DNA of 64,000 bases from Agriotes lineatus (GCA_940337035.1 OW679203.1:77391061-77455060), one strand, 5' to 3'. Positions 46,991-58,520 are shown, counted from the stretch's first letter. Translations and numbers: made by a program. The notes: a model not told the origin generated them from the letters alone.

Positions 46991-48740
46991 ATGGGGGAAA
47001 CGTATCCAAAGTTCACACCGCTGTTTCTGAATAGTGAAGAGCAGCTCGAAGAAGCAAACGATACGAATAATGGTGCCTGGCAAGTGTACATTCCTGAAGA
47101 GGTTGTACTTCACATTTTGAGCTATGTTGATCCCAAAGAGCTCTTAAAATATTCCTTAGTCTGCCGCAAGTGGAACAATTTAATCAAATCTTACACTTTG
47201 TGGTCGACAATTTATAGAAGGAGATATAACCGGAAGGCCAAAAAACTACCTTGGTACCTATACTACTGCCTGCTGTCAACAAATTACTTCAATAACAACT
47301 TGTTGGTAAATGGAAACGGGCAAGATGGTTTCAACAACTGGAATATTAAGGAGAACTGTGGAGATAAATTTACCATTGAAGATCCTCCAGCTGGGGCAAA
47401 CCGATTACCTCTGGATGTACCAGAATTCAATAACAAAACAAGTTGTTTTGCTACATCATATGAAACTTGCTGCAAGGTACAGTCAATCAAACTAGGGAAG
47501 AGTCAACTTTTTCAGTATATCCTAGACAGCTATAAACCTCACATCTACATTAGTGAATGGACAACTGGCAGATTCGACTATGCCTGCTGGTACAGACTGC
47601 AGTGTGGCCTTAGAAGCAAAGCATCAGATGTTTCTATTACGAATCCTTGTGTTGAGCACAATGTAGCTCAGTGGGAAGGCCATGAATGGAAAAAAGTAAG
47701 TACAAAAGTTTTGAACAAATAATATTATTTAGTTCATCGATCCAAGTGTTATAGTGTTATAATAGTTATTTACTATACAAGTGGAATAAAAGCATCATTA
47801 ATATACGTGCGTGCAAGCACACAAATATATTAATGATGCATTATCACACAAAATTTTATTTAAACTGCCCAAAATTGAGACAAGCGCATTAAGAGAAATG
47901 TCAGATCTGTCATTTTCAAAAATATTTTAGTAGACAAATGTCATTATGTCATTCATTTGACATTATTTCAGTTACGTAATGAAACCATTATACCACTCAG
48001 TTAAGTAATAGAGCCATTACATAACTGAGTAGTGTAATAAGCTTCATTACCTAACGTAAATAGTGTCAAATGAGTGACGTAATGAGTTACATATCCACTG
48101 GACTATATAAACAAAATTAACTTTTTTAAATTTTGAAGCAGGATAGTGGTTTAACAAAAGGCTTTTTGATGTAGGTAAGTCGAGTTAAATCATCATATTT
48201 TAGGCTTAGGAATCTGTAGTTAAGTCATGTCCGCATAGTATATGGGCATCCTGTATAACTTGTGCAAATTAATGTGATTGTATGAAAATATGACAGCACT
48301 GAAGGGGTCTTTACTCTTAGCGTAATTTTGTATAATAGGTATAATAATTATTGGGGTTATTTTATTATTTTCAATTATTATTACTACCATTTCAATTGTT
48401 TCACCTATGTAACATGTTAATATTAACTCCATTTGATGGCTGCAACTTCGTAACAATATTTTTTATATTTTAGATCGAGATCACAATTGAAAATTATCCC
48501 AAAGGAGTTACAGAAATAATATTTGAGCACTCAGGGCGTAATAAGCAGTTTTGGCGAGGAGACTACGGAAGCAAAATGGCTGGTGGAGTAGTAAAACTTC
48601 TATTCGATTCAATTGAACCGTTGCCTACTGATGAACTGGGAAATGAAATACCTAAACAAATTTCCAAAGTACAGTTTAAAACTAACGCGAAAGTTGTAAA
48701 AGAACCAATGGAAACCCTAGAATGGTGTTGTATATCTTGA
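46991..48740 (+). CDS. F-box protein with FBA (F-box-associated) domain, FBXO2/6/44-like
   Basis: Two exons, 46991-47695 and 48474-48740, joined in phase 0 (AAAAA|gtaagt donor, tattttag acceptor), give 323 residues. A TAA at 46979 closes the frame just upstream, fixing the start. The F-box spans about residues 31-77 (IPEEVVLHILSYVDPKELL, VCRKWNNLI, LWSTIYRRRY). The FBA domain fills roughly 100-281. The exon-2 block FEHSGRNKQFWRGDYG (252-267) aligns with the vertebrate stretch whose Tyr-Trp-Lys lines the N-glycan pocket; here it reads Phe-Trp-Arg (W262). Known role: substrate receptor of an SCF ubiquitin ligase; FBXO2-type FBA domains bind high-mannose glycans of misfolded glycoproteins. Odd: the protein ends in Cys-Cys-Ile-Ser, a CaaX-type ending. 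Glycan binding in this protein is inference. Confidence 0.93.
47792..47839. repeat. Short hairpin in the F-box intron
   Basis: GCATCATTAATATA pairs with TATATTAATGATGC (14 bp perfect arms) around a loop containing GTGCGTGC. It lies about 100 bp after the splice donor. Confidence 0.7.
47948..48078. repeat. Long hairpin inside the F-box gene intron
   Basis: Inside the 778-bp intron, a left arm beginning GTCATTCATTTGACA pairs with a right arm ending TGTCAAATGAGTGAC. Pairing continues inward through TTACGTAATG and CACTCAGTTA to a small loop near 48010 (arms about 62 bp, imperfect). It looks like a foldback MITE, but I see no clear target duplication. Confidence 0.7.
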
Positions 48741-48847
48741 TATACAATTCCAGTAGAGCCTTATGGTTGTTTAAATTTATAAATTGTTATTATATTTTTC
48801 AGATATCAGTTTTGTATTGTTGAATAATATTCTCTCTTAAAGGCGTT

Positions 48848-48853
48848 AATAAA
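48848..48853 (+). promoter_or_regulatory. Polyadenylation signal of the F-box gene
   Basis: AATAAA lies about 108 bp after the TGA stop of the F-box/FBA gene and is followed by mixed sequence with T- and GT-rich stretches. It is the first canonical hexamer downstream of the stop. Confidence 0.6.
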
Positions 48854-48859
48854 GCCACC

Positions 48860-49454
48860 ATGATGTAACAATTGCAATTGTTAATGTTTTGTTAAATCGT
48901 ATTAAATTTAAAACTTAACATTCCGTGTCAGCTGTGTGTAAGCAGCGACAAAGTGATATTCAGTTCAGTTCATATATTTCTACGCAGTAAGTGTAAGGTT
49001 TATAAAATTAATAAAACTGTGATAAACCAATGTTTTTCTACAGATTAGCTGCAGGGTAAATTGTGACAAAATGCTTAATTCTAAAATAGTCTAATTCCTA
49101 ACGTAATGGATTATTTTCCAATTATTTATTACTATTGTACTCAGGATCAAAAAATATCCACATATTTTGCACTAAAGTCAGAATTAAGGCAACTATTTTT
49201 AGAGTAGATTGTGTTTTGCCACAGTTGACACTTGAGCCTGTTTTATTATTGTCAATAATAATAATGTATCTTTATTCGCAACCATATATGTAATGTTAAC
49301 ATTCCTGACCTCATTTGAGTGAGGGAAGTCGTACATTCCCGACCGCTGAGTAGGTAGGGACACTGGGAATCTCGTTGATCCATTCATGCGCGTCACAACT
49401 TGTTGTATCATAATATAATAGTTTTTCCAATTATTGTTTAGAATAAAGTGGTTG
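48860..49454. other. Gene-free stretch after the F-box gene
   Basis: Contains TTTATTCGCAACCATATATG (49267-49292), a repeat word shared with 59738-59761. Otherwise nothing recognised. Confidence 0.35.
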
Positions 49455-49602
49455 CGAATAAAATAGTATACAAACCTCGACAGGAAGTTTCCTTAGTCTC
49501 GAGATAATAGCTGATTTCGACGCTTCGCGTCTCAATCAGCTAACTAATCTCTCGACAGTAATGAAACACTTCCCATTTCGGGCTGTAATATACTATTATT
49601 GC
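49455..49602. repeat. Hairpin with CpG-rich apex (F)
   Basis: AATAGTATAC...GGAAGTTTCC...TAATAGCTGATT pairs with AATCAGCTAACTA...GAAACACTTCC...GTAATATACTATT (arms about 65 bp). The apex is TCGACGCTTCGCGTCTC. Confidence 0.85.
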
Positions 49603-49696
49603 CCAACAGGAAACCCTATTTATAGGACAAATAACGAAAGTATAACTATAATAATTAATTAATCGTTACTTAAAACGTTCTAATGCCACACTTGTA

Positions 49697-49941
49697 CAGT
49701 CGTGTTCAAAAATGTGTTGTACAGGGACAGTTGTAAGTTTATTGGTGGTTGTGTTATTACTCATCAAAGATTCACACTATATCATTAACTAAGTAGACCG
49801 CTGCCAAAAAATGGCATTCAGAGAACAGACCTAGATGTAGTCTTTCAAATTTTTTTATGTATGACATTTTTCTGAACTTTGTCTAATTAATTTATATTCA
49901 TAAAGCACAAATGTTGTACAACACTTTAATGAACACGACTG
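49697..49941. mobile_element. 245-bp Tc1-type MITE
   Basis: CAGTCGTGTTCA at the left and its inverse TGAACACGACTG at the right, with a second paired stretch GTGTTGTAC/GTACAACAC just inside; TA at 49695-49696 and 49942-49943. Similar termini (CAATCATGTTCAC) bound the Tc1 remnant at 59.55 kb. Confidence 0.85.
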
Positions 49942-50394
49942 TACATGATTGAGGACAGAAAAATGTATATCAGATGCCGAACCAAATTAATGCATTTTAA
50001 CAGTGATGTAGTCAGGGGGCTCATCCCTCAAATTTTATTCAGCAAAGGCCATCTCAAGGCTAACAAATGGGGGAGAGGCTGTGAATGTTTTCTGGAGTAT
50101 ATTACACTTATTATAAGGAAGTGACGTTAATTATTGCTGTATTTTTCAAATCAGAAATTTATTCATACAAAGTACTGATTATGTATTTATATAATGATAA
50201 AGATTAGTAATGGTAAATTTTAATTTTACAAAAGCAATTTTCTTGGTTTATTCTCTGTCATGATTCCCATGGCGGCAGGTTTAGTGATGGGAGTGGAGAA
50301 TATTCGGAGGCAAATAATTCTCTTGTAATAAAGTATTGAAAGAAAAAGAATATTCTCGTAATCGAGCATATTCCCAAATATTACAAGGACAAGG

Positions 50395-50412
50395 TGAGTG
50401 AGTGAGTGAGTA
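50395..50412 (+). repeat. GAGT microsatellite
   Basis: Four to five GAGT units. Confidence 0.9.
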
Positions 50413-50689
50413 GGCACAGAAAATTGATTAGCACAACTGTGACTATCAGGGGAATCCCGGTTTTTTGTCTGCAGGGAGTTTGGTTATTGACCTGCTGATT
50501 TGCGATCACATTGTATGGGAATCCCAGTTAGTCTGTTTAGTTCATGCATTCCTGGTGCTGTGAGTTGGTGTATCTACTTGTAACATATTGAACTTTATCG
50601 GTCCCTGTGCAGGGCGCTTTAGGTTATCACCTCGGCTTAGCTCAAATCCGAGAAATATATTCACTCCACTTGTTACGTGCAGAATACGC

Positions 50690-53110
50690 CGCCTGCCATA
50701 ATTTTGAATTCAAACGCTATTTTCCCGCGCGTTGCGAATTGGCATCTGGCCGTGTTTTCTGGCAATAGGCTTTTATCTGGAAAGACCATTGGCAGACCGG
50801 GACCCGCTTCCTTCTTCGCTAGCATTTCGAAGCGAGCAGTTCACTAATAGTGCTATTCACTAGTTCGGGGATGCCTATATAGGGTTATTTGGTTGGTTTG
50901 GATATGTGGAGTTATGAATACCCTCGCGTTGTCGTGACTTGAAGCCTCCGGATGTATGTAAGGACGTTGGTTTTCTTTGCTACAGAGGATTTATCTGTGT
51001 TAGCACACTCGAGCTGTTCTTTTCTGAGCCCAAAACCACCTGGGGTGAGTAACTATTTCCCGCTAGGAGGCCTGTCCGTGCGTGTTCTATTAGAACCTTT
51101 TTTCCCTCTTACAGCAAGTCGTACTAGGAAACTTTTAGTCATCGAGCCGTACTAGGCACAAATTGCGTTTTCGCTTTGAATTCGCCTGACCTTTTGGCCA
51201 CGTGCAGCAGGTCTCGCGAGGCGATCTGTCGAGCCTCCACGGAACCGCTTCTGCTTGTCGCCGGCCCACAGTTAGGGTACAAGAAGCTACCGCATTGTGG
51301 GGTGTATTTCGCCCCGAAGTTTGACCTTTCGATCCCGTGGGACGGCGCTGTTTGCCGTCCAAAACTGCCACCGTCGACCGTGGAAAATTCTCAGCCGAAG
51401 CCGAGGTACGATTGCAGCGACGTCCAGAACAAAGCCCCAATCCTGTCACGGCTAGTAGCTAGCGAGGTTGCCCGTTTTATAGTGTTGTAAACCACTGTTA
51501 TGTCAAAACTGTAAGTACAATTAGTGCATGTAATATTTATTTAGAGCGGACTTCACATTTCATTTCATGCTAGTTATAAATTAGTCATTGTAAAAGGTAT
51601 ATTGTAATTCTGCATGAAATTAAACGATCTTAAACTATCAATATACAGGATGTGTTAGCTACGGTTTGAATGCCTTTATTGAAGCTATCTTTCAGAAAGT
51701 GTTGCTTTCCTAGGTATAGAGTTTACAATTTCTCCTTAGGTCACCGGGGTGCAATTGTCGTATCTTCAAAAATTGTTGGCGCTCTGGGCTTTTTATATTT
51801 AATTAATACTCTACCGATTTATTCCTGCTGTAATTCACCCCGCGGCCTCCTACCGTTGAGCCGGCGGCCGGCAAATTGCACCCGAGTGTACCTATTTTGT
51901 TGTTTGCTGCTTTGAAAGATTGCCCAGAACTTTAATCTAAAAAAGCCTAACACACTCAAATATATACGGTAAGGGAAACACAGTATAATTACCATCAACA
52001 TATTGCGTTTAAATATTTACACAAATATAATCGTGTTTCTTTGCTCCTTGGTGAATTGCAACCCACCTAGCAGGTCTACACGGAAGATCGTTGTATCCGG
52101 CGTTGTACCAAGGATAGCAGGTAATTACGGCAGGCGGGTGCATCCGGCGATGCGCCAAGTATATATATTTTGCCCTGTATAACGGATGCCCACACCTCAA
52201 GGTCTTGTAGATTAGCGGTTTGTTTACATTTGCCGGGCTGGAATTATATGCGGAATTTAAGGGTTTTAACCGATACCTGAGACTCCTGAAATGCGTGAGG
52301 GTTTGTGCTACTGATGTTCTTGCTCCGAGAGAACAGTGCGTGGTTTCCGAGTATGATTGGCCCGCAGAATCCTCCAGGTGAAATTTGCCGATTTTAGCCG
52401 GGCTAATGTATTTGACAGCCTGGCCTTTGGATGCAGCGAGATTCCCCAGGCTCGGGCTCCGGTCGCTAGTTTCGCCTTTTTGGGATGCATGAAGGCGTCG
52501 CTGGACGTATATGGTTGTCCAAACAAGTAAATTAATTAGGGCAATTATTTTATTCGCGCCGCCGTCAGGTAGAACGTGCAAAATAATTCCTACCAATCTG
52601 GTCTAGGAATAAATTATATTATTCTTCTCGCATACGGTAATAACGTGAACGTGGGGTCTGAGAATTAATCAGAAATACGTCAGGAGACCGGCAGACACAA
52701 CTACATGCTGACGTTCAGGTTGTGGAGGTTTCTAGGTGGGTACGTCAGGAGACCGGCTGACACGGCCACATGCTGACGCCAGAAGAGGGTTTAGGGATAT
52801 AAGGAAATCCAAAGACTCAGGTCGGGATAAACTCAAGTTTGACGGACAGGATCAGGTTCTAAGCCCAAGAGGGCCTAGACCGGAAAGCTCTTTCAGGTTA
52901 GAGCATTTGCTGATCGGAATCGGTAGACTCAAGAGAGTTCAAATGGTTACGGAGTCTTCTTATATACTCCTCAGGCCAGATTATCAGAACATCCGCTTCA
53001 GGTATCGTTGAGTGGGAGGCGACGCGGTCGGTCATTCAGCGCAACTTTGCGGATAGCGGGTATGGATTTGCTATAGCTGGTTCGAACTCTGGATAGATGT
53101 AACGCTCGTT
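50690..53110. other. GC-richer block of unknown nature
   Basis: Base composition and CpG content rise sharply compared with both sides. Several frames of about 60-195 residues are open on both strands (for example 52009-52596, minus), but none resembles a family I know. A partial inverted repeat links 51740-51762 (GGTCACCGGGGTGCAATTG) with 51866-51892. It may be a decayed retroelement, a CpG-rich regulatory region, or non-coding exons. Confidence 0.3.
52676..52805 (+). repeat. 65-bp tandem duplication
   Basis: TACGTCAGGAGACCGGCAGA at 52676 and TACGTCAGGAGACCGGCTGA at 52741, each followed by ACAT GCTGACG-type sequence. It lies in the GC-richer 50.7-53.1 kb block. Confidence 0.8.
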
Positions 53111-53387
53111 TTGGCGATGTATAAATTTAAATACATCTTTGATGTTTAATAAAAATGTATACAGAAGCTAGCGTTACCTACTGATTAGTGTATTAACAAT
53201 AACGCCTAAATTAGCACTATTTTGGAAATTTATATGTCAAATTGCTGATATCAATTATTATTCATTATTCATTTTTGTTTGAATAATAAAAATCATAGTG
53301 TCGCAAAATATTCTTGAATAATTACGCATTTGGTTAAACGTTTCTCTAATTTTGGGAGCTTCATCAGTAAATAAATACAAACATAGT

Positions 53388-53590
53388 GTATGTATTATCG
53401 ATAACCTCATTTTACCTTGCGATGTAGAGATTGGTGCTTTATGTGCTTGCATGTGTCAGTATAATGCTCAACTTGTCCCGGATTCGGGATACAAAGTTGG
53501 ACTGCGCCTTTTGTGCTTGCACATCAACCATTGTGTGAGGTGTGTGTCATGGTAATGTGTTGACCTTGTTGCTCTATCTCTTACGTCTGT
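53388..53590 (-). mobile_element. SINE, same family as 14.1 kb, 5'-truncated
   Basis: About 85% similar by eye to the body of the 14059-14322 SINE (shared ATTCGGGATACAAAGTTGGA) but lacking the tRNA-like head. It is flanked by perfect 11-bp duplications ACAAACATAGT at 53377-53387 and 53591-53601, so truncation happened during insertion. Confidence 0.85.
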
Positions 53591-53601
53591 ACAAACATAG
53601 T

Positions 53602-54261
53602 TAAAATTGTTAAATTACATAGCCGGAAGCCGTTATTCTAGCTTCAAAGGAGCAGTGGATCTGGTTAATATACGACATCATTTGGAGCAACTATAGCTCA
53701 AGGTTAGTTCTTAAAATTCCATTTTACGACTGAATGTATATAGACCTGAATGTAAACCTTCTTTTAATGTATAGTAATTTGTACAACTAGTTTTAAAAGT
53801 CATACTTTTTTCATGAATTTGCAGTTTGATTAACGAGGATGAAGACCTACGCGTTGTACACCTAGTTTTTTTTGCATAGTCATCTCTTGTAACTCGAAAT
53901 TTAGTCGAAAAGGACTTCGAAATTTACCTCTCAAATTGACATTTCAATAAAATAGTTAAAAAAAGTGTATTTTTTCATGATTTTGCATTAAAATAAGTGG
54001 TACTTTCAATACGATTTTGCTTTAAAAAATACGAATTTCATGATCACTATGCAAAAAGGTTAATTAACTAAGTTGGCATAACACTTGTTATTAATTTTAA
54101 TATAAAATTCCATTTTCATAGAAGTACTCTAAACAATTTCAATTTCTTCGTAGAACCAAATTATTGGGCGCTAGCAATTTTAATAAACTGCGAAGAATTA
54201 TAACTATCATATGTATCACACCACAACTAAACTAAGGGAATACTATGTACAAGAATAAATA
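53602..54261. other. Gene-free stretch
   Basis: AT-rich, no pattern recognised. Confidence 0.4.
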
Positions 54262-54263
54262 TA

Positions 54264-55159
54264 CAGGGTGAATGAGACCACCCGTATCAGTATTTTTTTT
54301 AAAGAACGGTGAGTCGTAGAGATTTGGGATAAAAAAATTTATTATAAAAGTCGTACTAAAGAATCGAATGGTGATATTATTATTTCTCGAAAAAGTCAGC
54401 ATCACGAGTAGTTTTGTCAACAATATCCAGAACTCCAAAATTTTAAATGGTATCATAAGTCAAAAAACGTATTGTTGAAAAGATCGTTAAAAAAGAAGAA
54501 AGTTTTGTAGAAAAAATTATTTTACTACTACCACCCCTTTTAAGTAATATTCGATTAAAGTTATTAAATTTGAAATTCGTTGTTTGTTTGTTTGTTTATT
54601 GTTTGTTTATTAATGGACAAGGTCTAGTCATGCAAAGTACCAGGTACCTTAGACACCGACTGCTTTGGTCATATGGTCAAAGTTCACAAACAAAATTGAA
54701 AAGACGGCTTTTAAAATCTAGTTACCGAATTAAACAATGTTACAAGTGTTCAAAATGTTATTGACATTAAAACGTGTGTGTAACATTGTTTAATTCGGTA
54801 ACTAGATTTTAAAAGCAGACTTTTCAATTTTGTTTGTTAACAACGAATTTCAAATTTAATAACTTTAGTCGAATATTACTTAAAAGGGGTGGTAGTAGTA
54901 AAATAATTTTTCCTACAAAACTTTCTTCTTTTTTAACGATCTTTTCAACAATACGTTTTTCGACTTATGGTGCCATTTAAAATTTTGGAGTTCTGGACAA
55001 TGTGGACAAAACTACTCGTGATGCTGACTTTTTCGAGAAATAATAATATCACCATTCGATTCTTTAGTATGACTTTTATAGTAAATTTTGTTATCCCAAC
55101 TCTTTACGTCTCACCGTTCTTTAAAAAAAATACTGATACGGGTGGTCTCATTCACCTTG
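54264..55159. mobile_element. 896-bp foldback MITE, CAGGGTG ends, TA flanks
   Basis: CAGGGTGAATGAGACCACCC pairs with the inverse of the right end ...GGTGGTCTCATTCACCTTG. TA at 54262-54263 and 55160-55161. The arms pair for more than 300 bp, then again near the centre (AAACAAAATTGAAAAG). The left arm carries about 105 extra bases (54584-54690) absent from the right arm. Confidence 0.88.
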
Positions 55160-55161
55160 TA

Positions 55162-55988
55162 TATAAATGTATGAATCTTAGAGTGTCCATTAAGGTTGCA
55201 GATGGCAATTTGAGAATGGCGTTGAGTATTCATAGTGAATTGAAATTATATGATCAATTTAAATTCAATGGTTATTAGTTATAATAAAATGGTTATTAAC
55301 TATTTAATTTCCCTCTTAAATTTTAAACGAATAGATCCTGTAGTAAAATTATATCTCTTTAATTTGCTATAACGAGCGAACATTCTTGGCACAATGAATA
55401 AATACTGAATTAATTATGCTTAACACTTAGAGGAAATGCTTTGAATTCGCAAATTCTTACAGCCTGGAAGAGCACACAACTTACTTTATCGCTGGACGCA
55501 GACAAGTTAAAATTTTTACAATTTGAGCACTTCTTAAAAAGTAAAAAATGTCTTTTTTACGTTTTTGAAAATTTCTTAGTTCTAGTTGACTAGATAAGAG
55601 GTTCTACAATACCCACTGATAAGAAAATAGCCCGAAGTGTGAATTTTGGTCAACTATGATAAGGGCTGAAAAGATCTCAGGCAAGCAGCGTATCTTCAAA
55701 CTGTCTTAAGTTGCATACCCATTCAGGGGTTATTATAATGAATAATTATGAACTTTAGCAGCACGTGACAGTGAAATGCTACATTTATGTATGAGTACAT
55801 TAACTGCTTACTTGGCCCAGCTCGCATGAAATAAATGTGCTGCAGGAATAGCAAGCTTTTGTTTTAGTTGGCTGTTAATCTCTAAACATCCTGTTTTTCA
55901 ATTCTGAATTTAATAACAGAGCAACACAGTACATTATAAATCTAACCATGATATGATCATTTATTTACAAAAATTACAGTATGCGCTG
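55162..55988. other. Gene-free stretch
   Basis: AT-rich, no coding or repeat pattern recognised. Confidence 0.4.
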
Positions 55989-56040
55989 GTGCGTCGTCTG
56001 CGTTGAACAATTATTGAAACAATCAAGGCAGACGACGCAC
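55989..56040. repeat. Short perfect hairpin
   Basis: GTGCGTCGTCTGC (55989-56001) pairs exactly with GCAGACGACGCAC (56028-56040) around a 26-base AT-rich loop. Confidence 0.9.
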
Positions 56041-56202
56041 GGGTGGATAAATATCACAAATATCAAAGTATCCGAGATCAACCACAATCGGTCTTGCCGT
56101 CTTTTTAGGCAACGTAAATTCGCATTAATTTACTCGTGTTCGCAGTTCATGAATTTTGTTTGTATATGACCTTCATTATATGACGGTGTTCTACTAATAC
56201 TT

Positions 56203-56425
56203 TTTTTAATAAAAAGAATAACTCAAATCACTTTTCGCCCTACGATGAAAAGCTGTCAAGGACAAAACACAAAGTTAATACTATATTAACCGGGCACCCA
56301 AATTTTTTTGTCGACTACTTACTAAAAGATGTTTCAAATTTACGAACGCAGATCTAAATTTACTTAAAAATCAGTTAGTTATAAACATAATTGCATTGAT
56401 AAACTAGATACAACTCTAGGTGCCT
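56203..56425. repeat. Dispersed repeat, copy 2
   Basis: Same order of blocks as 33857-34092: TTTTTTAATAAAAAGAATAA, CGCCCTACGATGAAAAGC, ACAAAGTTAATACTATATTA, TTTACGAACGCAG. It ends about 30 bp before the SINE target duplication at 56455. Confidence 0.65.
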
Positions 56426-56468
56426 TGCTACGTATAATTTTTGATTTAAGGTACAATTAAATTGCAAG

Positions 56469-56741
56469 GTGAGCGGATGGCCCCGCGAGCAAATGCTCGC
56501 CTCTCAAGCGGCCAGCCCGGGTTCGAATCCCGGCGGACTCTAGAAGGATTTTAAAAATCGTACGCTCCCCGGTTACCACGCTAACTTCTATGGTAGTCGT
56601 TAACCCCTAAACAAGGGAACTCTTCCTCACTTTCGATGGGCAAGGTTAGCCACCTACCCGGCCTAAGAGCAAAGAGGGCTCATAGAATCACTTTGTGGTT
56701 AAAACAGGCCACTGGCCTATAATAAGAGAAGGAAGAAGAAG
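56469..56741 (+). mobile_element. SINE, tRNA-derived, intact B box, 14-bp target duplication
   Basis: Perfect duplications AATTAAATTGCAAG at 56455-56468 and 56742-56755. The tRNA-like head has a canonical B box GGTTCGAATCC at 56520-56530. The 3' end is a GAAGAAGAAG tail. It is the better-preserved copy of the family at 17.05 kb and probably the younger one. The long direct repeats are the mark of LINE-machinery retrotransposition. Confidence 0.92.
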
Positions 56742-57161
56742 AATTAAATTGCAAGTTCAGGAAATGTCTCGAGTGGATCGCAATTCCTGACTGTATGTGT
56801 GATTGCATACCCTCATTGTTCATTTTTGGGGTATTTTGAAGATCCTTGAACTTTAGCGGGATTCTGCTGAATTTTTGAAATAGATTGCTAGTATGATTTT
56901 CGGCGGCCATTCTGAATCCTGTAAATACTGCAATATTTGAAGATCTTTTTGTATTCATCGGAAGAAACCAAGCAATCAGTGGCTGTTGCAACGGCTTGTT
57001 TATTTTCTACATTATCACTGTTTTGATGTAGTATCTCAACTTCCTTACGTAATAACTTTTGAAATGTATTACTATCACACCCTGTATCTTTAAGCAAACG
57101 TAATCATTTAAGTTTAAACATTGAGTAAGTCACACTCACTACTATTGTTCAGATTGTTCTA

Positions 57162-57713
57162 CAGGGTGTAGAAATGCTTTACGCATCATAGGGATTTCAA
57201 TGGTAATTTCTTCATATGAAAATATTTGCTTCCCTAATTATTTTAGAGCAAACTTGTATGGAAGTTTTTTGTAGAGAAAAAAATTCTGTATCCATTTACG
57301 CCAGAATTTGTCATTTTACATTTCGGAAAACCGAAAATTTAAAGAAAAAAATTACCATTTTTAGACAAACCAGTCATCTCAAAGCATCAACAAATTAGTT
57401 TGCTGTTTATTTGGTTGCCGTTACATTTGACAGATGCAAACAAATAAACAGCAAACTAATTTGATGGTGCTTTGAGATGATTTAGTAATTTCAAGGCACC
57501 ACTGATTTGTCTAAAAATGGTAATTTTTTTCTTTAAATTTTCGGTTTTCCGAAATGTAAAATGACAAATGCTGGCATAAATGGATACAGAATTTTTTTCT
57601 CTGCAAAAAACTTCCATACAAGTTTGCTCTAAAATAATTAGGGAAGCAAATATTTTCATATGAAGAAATTACCATTGAAATCCCTATGGTGCGTAAAGCA
57701 TTTCTACACCCTG
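57162..57713. mobile_element. 552-bp foldback MITE, CAGGGTG ends, TA flanks
   Basis: CAGGGTGTAGAAATGCTTTA pairs with the inverse of ...TAAAGCATTTCTACACCCTG; TA at 57160-57161 and 57714-57715. It is almost entirely palindromic (arms about 260 bp). Frames inside are mirror copies, not genes. Confidence 0.9.
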
Positions 57714-57750
57714 TATAAGCATCCTCAGACAACTCAAATAGTTATTTATG

Positions 57751-57866
57751 TACCTAGAGCGAAAAATGATGCATTAGGCGTGAGTTCGAAAGTTTCGGGC
57801 CGAGCGAAGCGAGGTCCAAAAAAACCCGAACGAACGCCTAATGCATTTTTCGCTCGTGTTGCATAC
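57751..57866. repeat. Hairpin with CpG-rich apex (G)
   Basis: GAGCGAAAAATGATGCATTA, GGCG and TTCGGG pair with CCCGAA, CGCC and TAATGCATTTTTCGCTC. The apex is CCGAGCGAAGCGAGGTCC. It starts 38 bp after the 57162 foldback. Confidence 0.88.
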
Positions 57867-58242
57867 AAAATTTTTCCTACGACTGTAAAATTTTCGAAAA
57901 TAGGTTTAAACTGGTGTTTTTTGCCATTTCTAAAATTTCCAGCGACGTGCAAATTTTTACATCAGAATTAAATATTTTATCGCCCATTTCTTATTTTTCT
58001 TGACACTTAAACACCGACAATACACAAAATAAAGCACAAGTAACTTTAAATCGCGAAAAAATGTTTAAATCAAATTCACAGTGACAGCTGTCAACTTTGA
58101 CGTTTTCAAATAGCTGACCACTAGCCGACTTAGGTATATAATCATGAAAGCTTATATAAAATTTATGTATGTTGCTATGTATTACGATTCACGATTATAT
58201 ACTTACGTATGACGGCTGCCGCGATGAACTGATTCAAAACAA

Positions 58243-58520
58243 TCAATTTTTGACGTACGTCAACAAGGCGGAAAGCTTGATTTTAGAAGCAGTCGTAGGA
58301 AAATAAGATTTAAATCTTTTTTGTACGAACGTCATGCAAGTTTCTAAAGTGGGTTTCATGTATTTAAAATTGCTTGACTTAAGGTTTTCTAGCTTAATTT
58401 TTAGACTACCCAATGTTTGTAAAACAATCCCAAAAAATATCCCATCTTGCCGTTGTAAAATATCTAGTACCATGGCTATCGATTTTAATACCTGACAATA
58501 TTCTTGCAGGTAGATTACCT
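58243..58520 (-). pseudogene. hAT-type transposase fragment
   Basis: The minus strand reads EYCQVLKSIAMVLDILQRQD, GIFFGIVLQTLGSLKIKLEN, LKYMKPTLETCMTFVQKRF with small differences from the hAT/BED transposase helical domain ('EYC-x-V...LA-x-ALD-x-LQ-x-E...G-x-LLPTL-x-x-L'). It is short, without start or catalytic core. Confidence 0.45.

Noticed and set aside
52009..52596. 195-residue minus-strand frame
   Set aside because: Open in a GC-rich block where long frames arise easily; overlapping frames on the same strand are also open, and no domain is recognised.
56469..56540. True tRNA gene
   Set aside because: A canonical B box is present, but the tRNA-like part is fused to a SINE body inside target duplications and a second copy exists at 17.05 kb.
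56888..57097. Acidic minus-strand frame (KEVEILHQNSDNVENKQ...)
   Set aside because: Plausible composition but short, with no start or splice support and not recognised; left out.
57216..57732. Several similar frames on both strands
   Set aside because: Mirror-image readings of the arms of the 552-bp foldback MITE.
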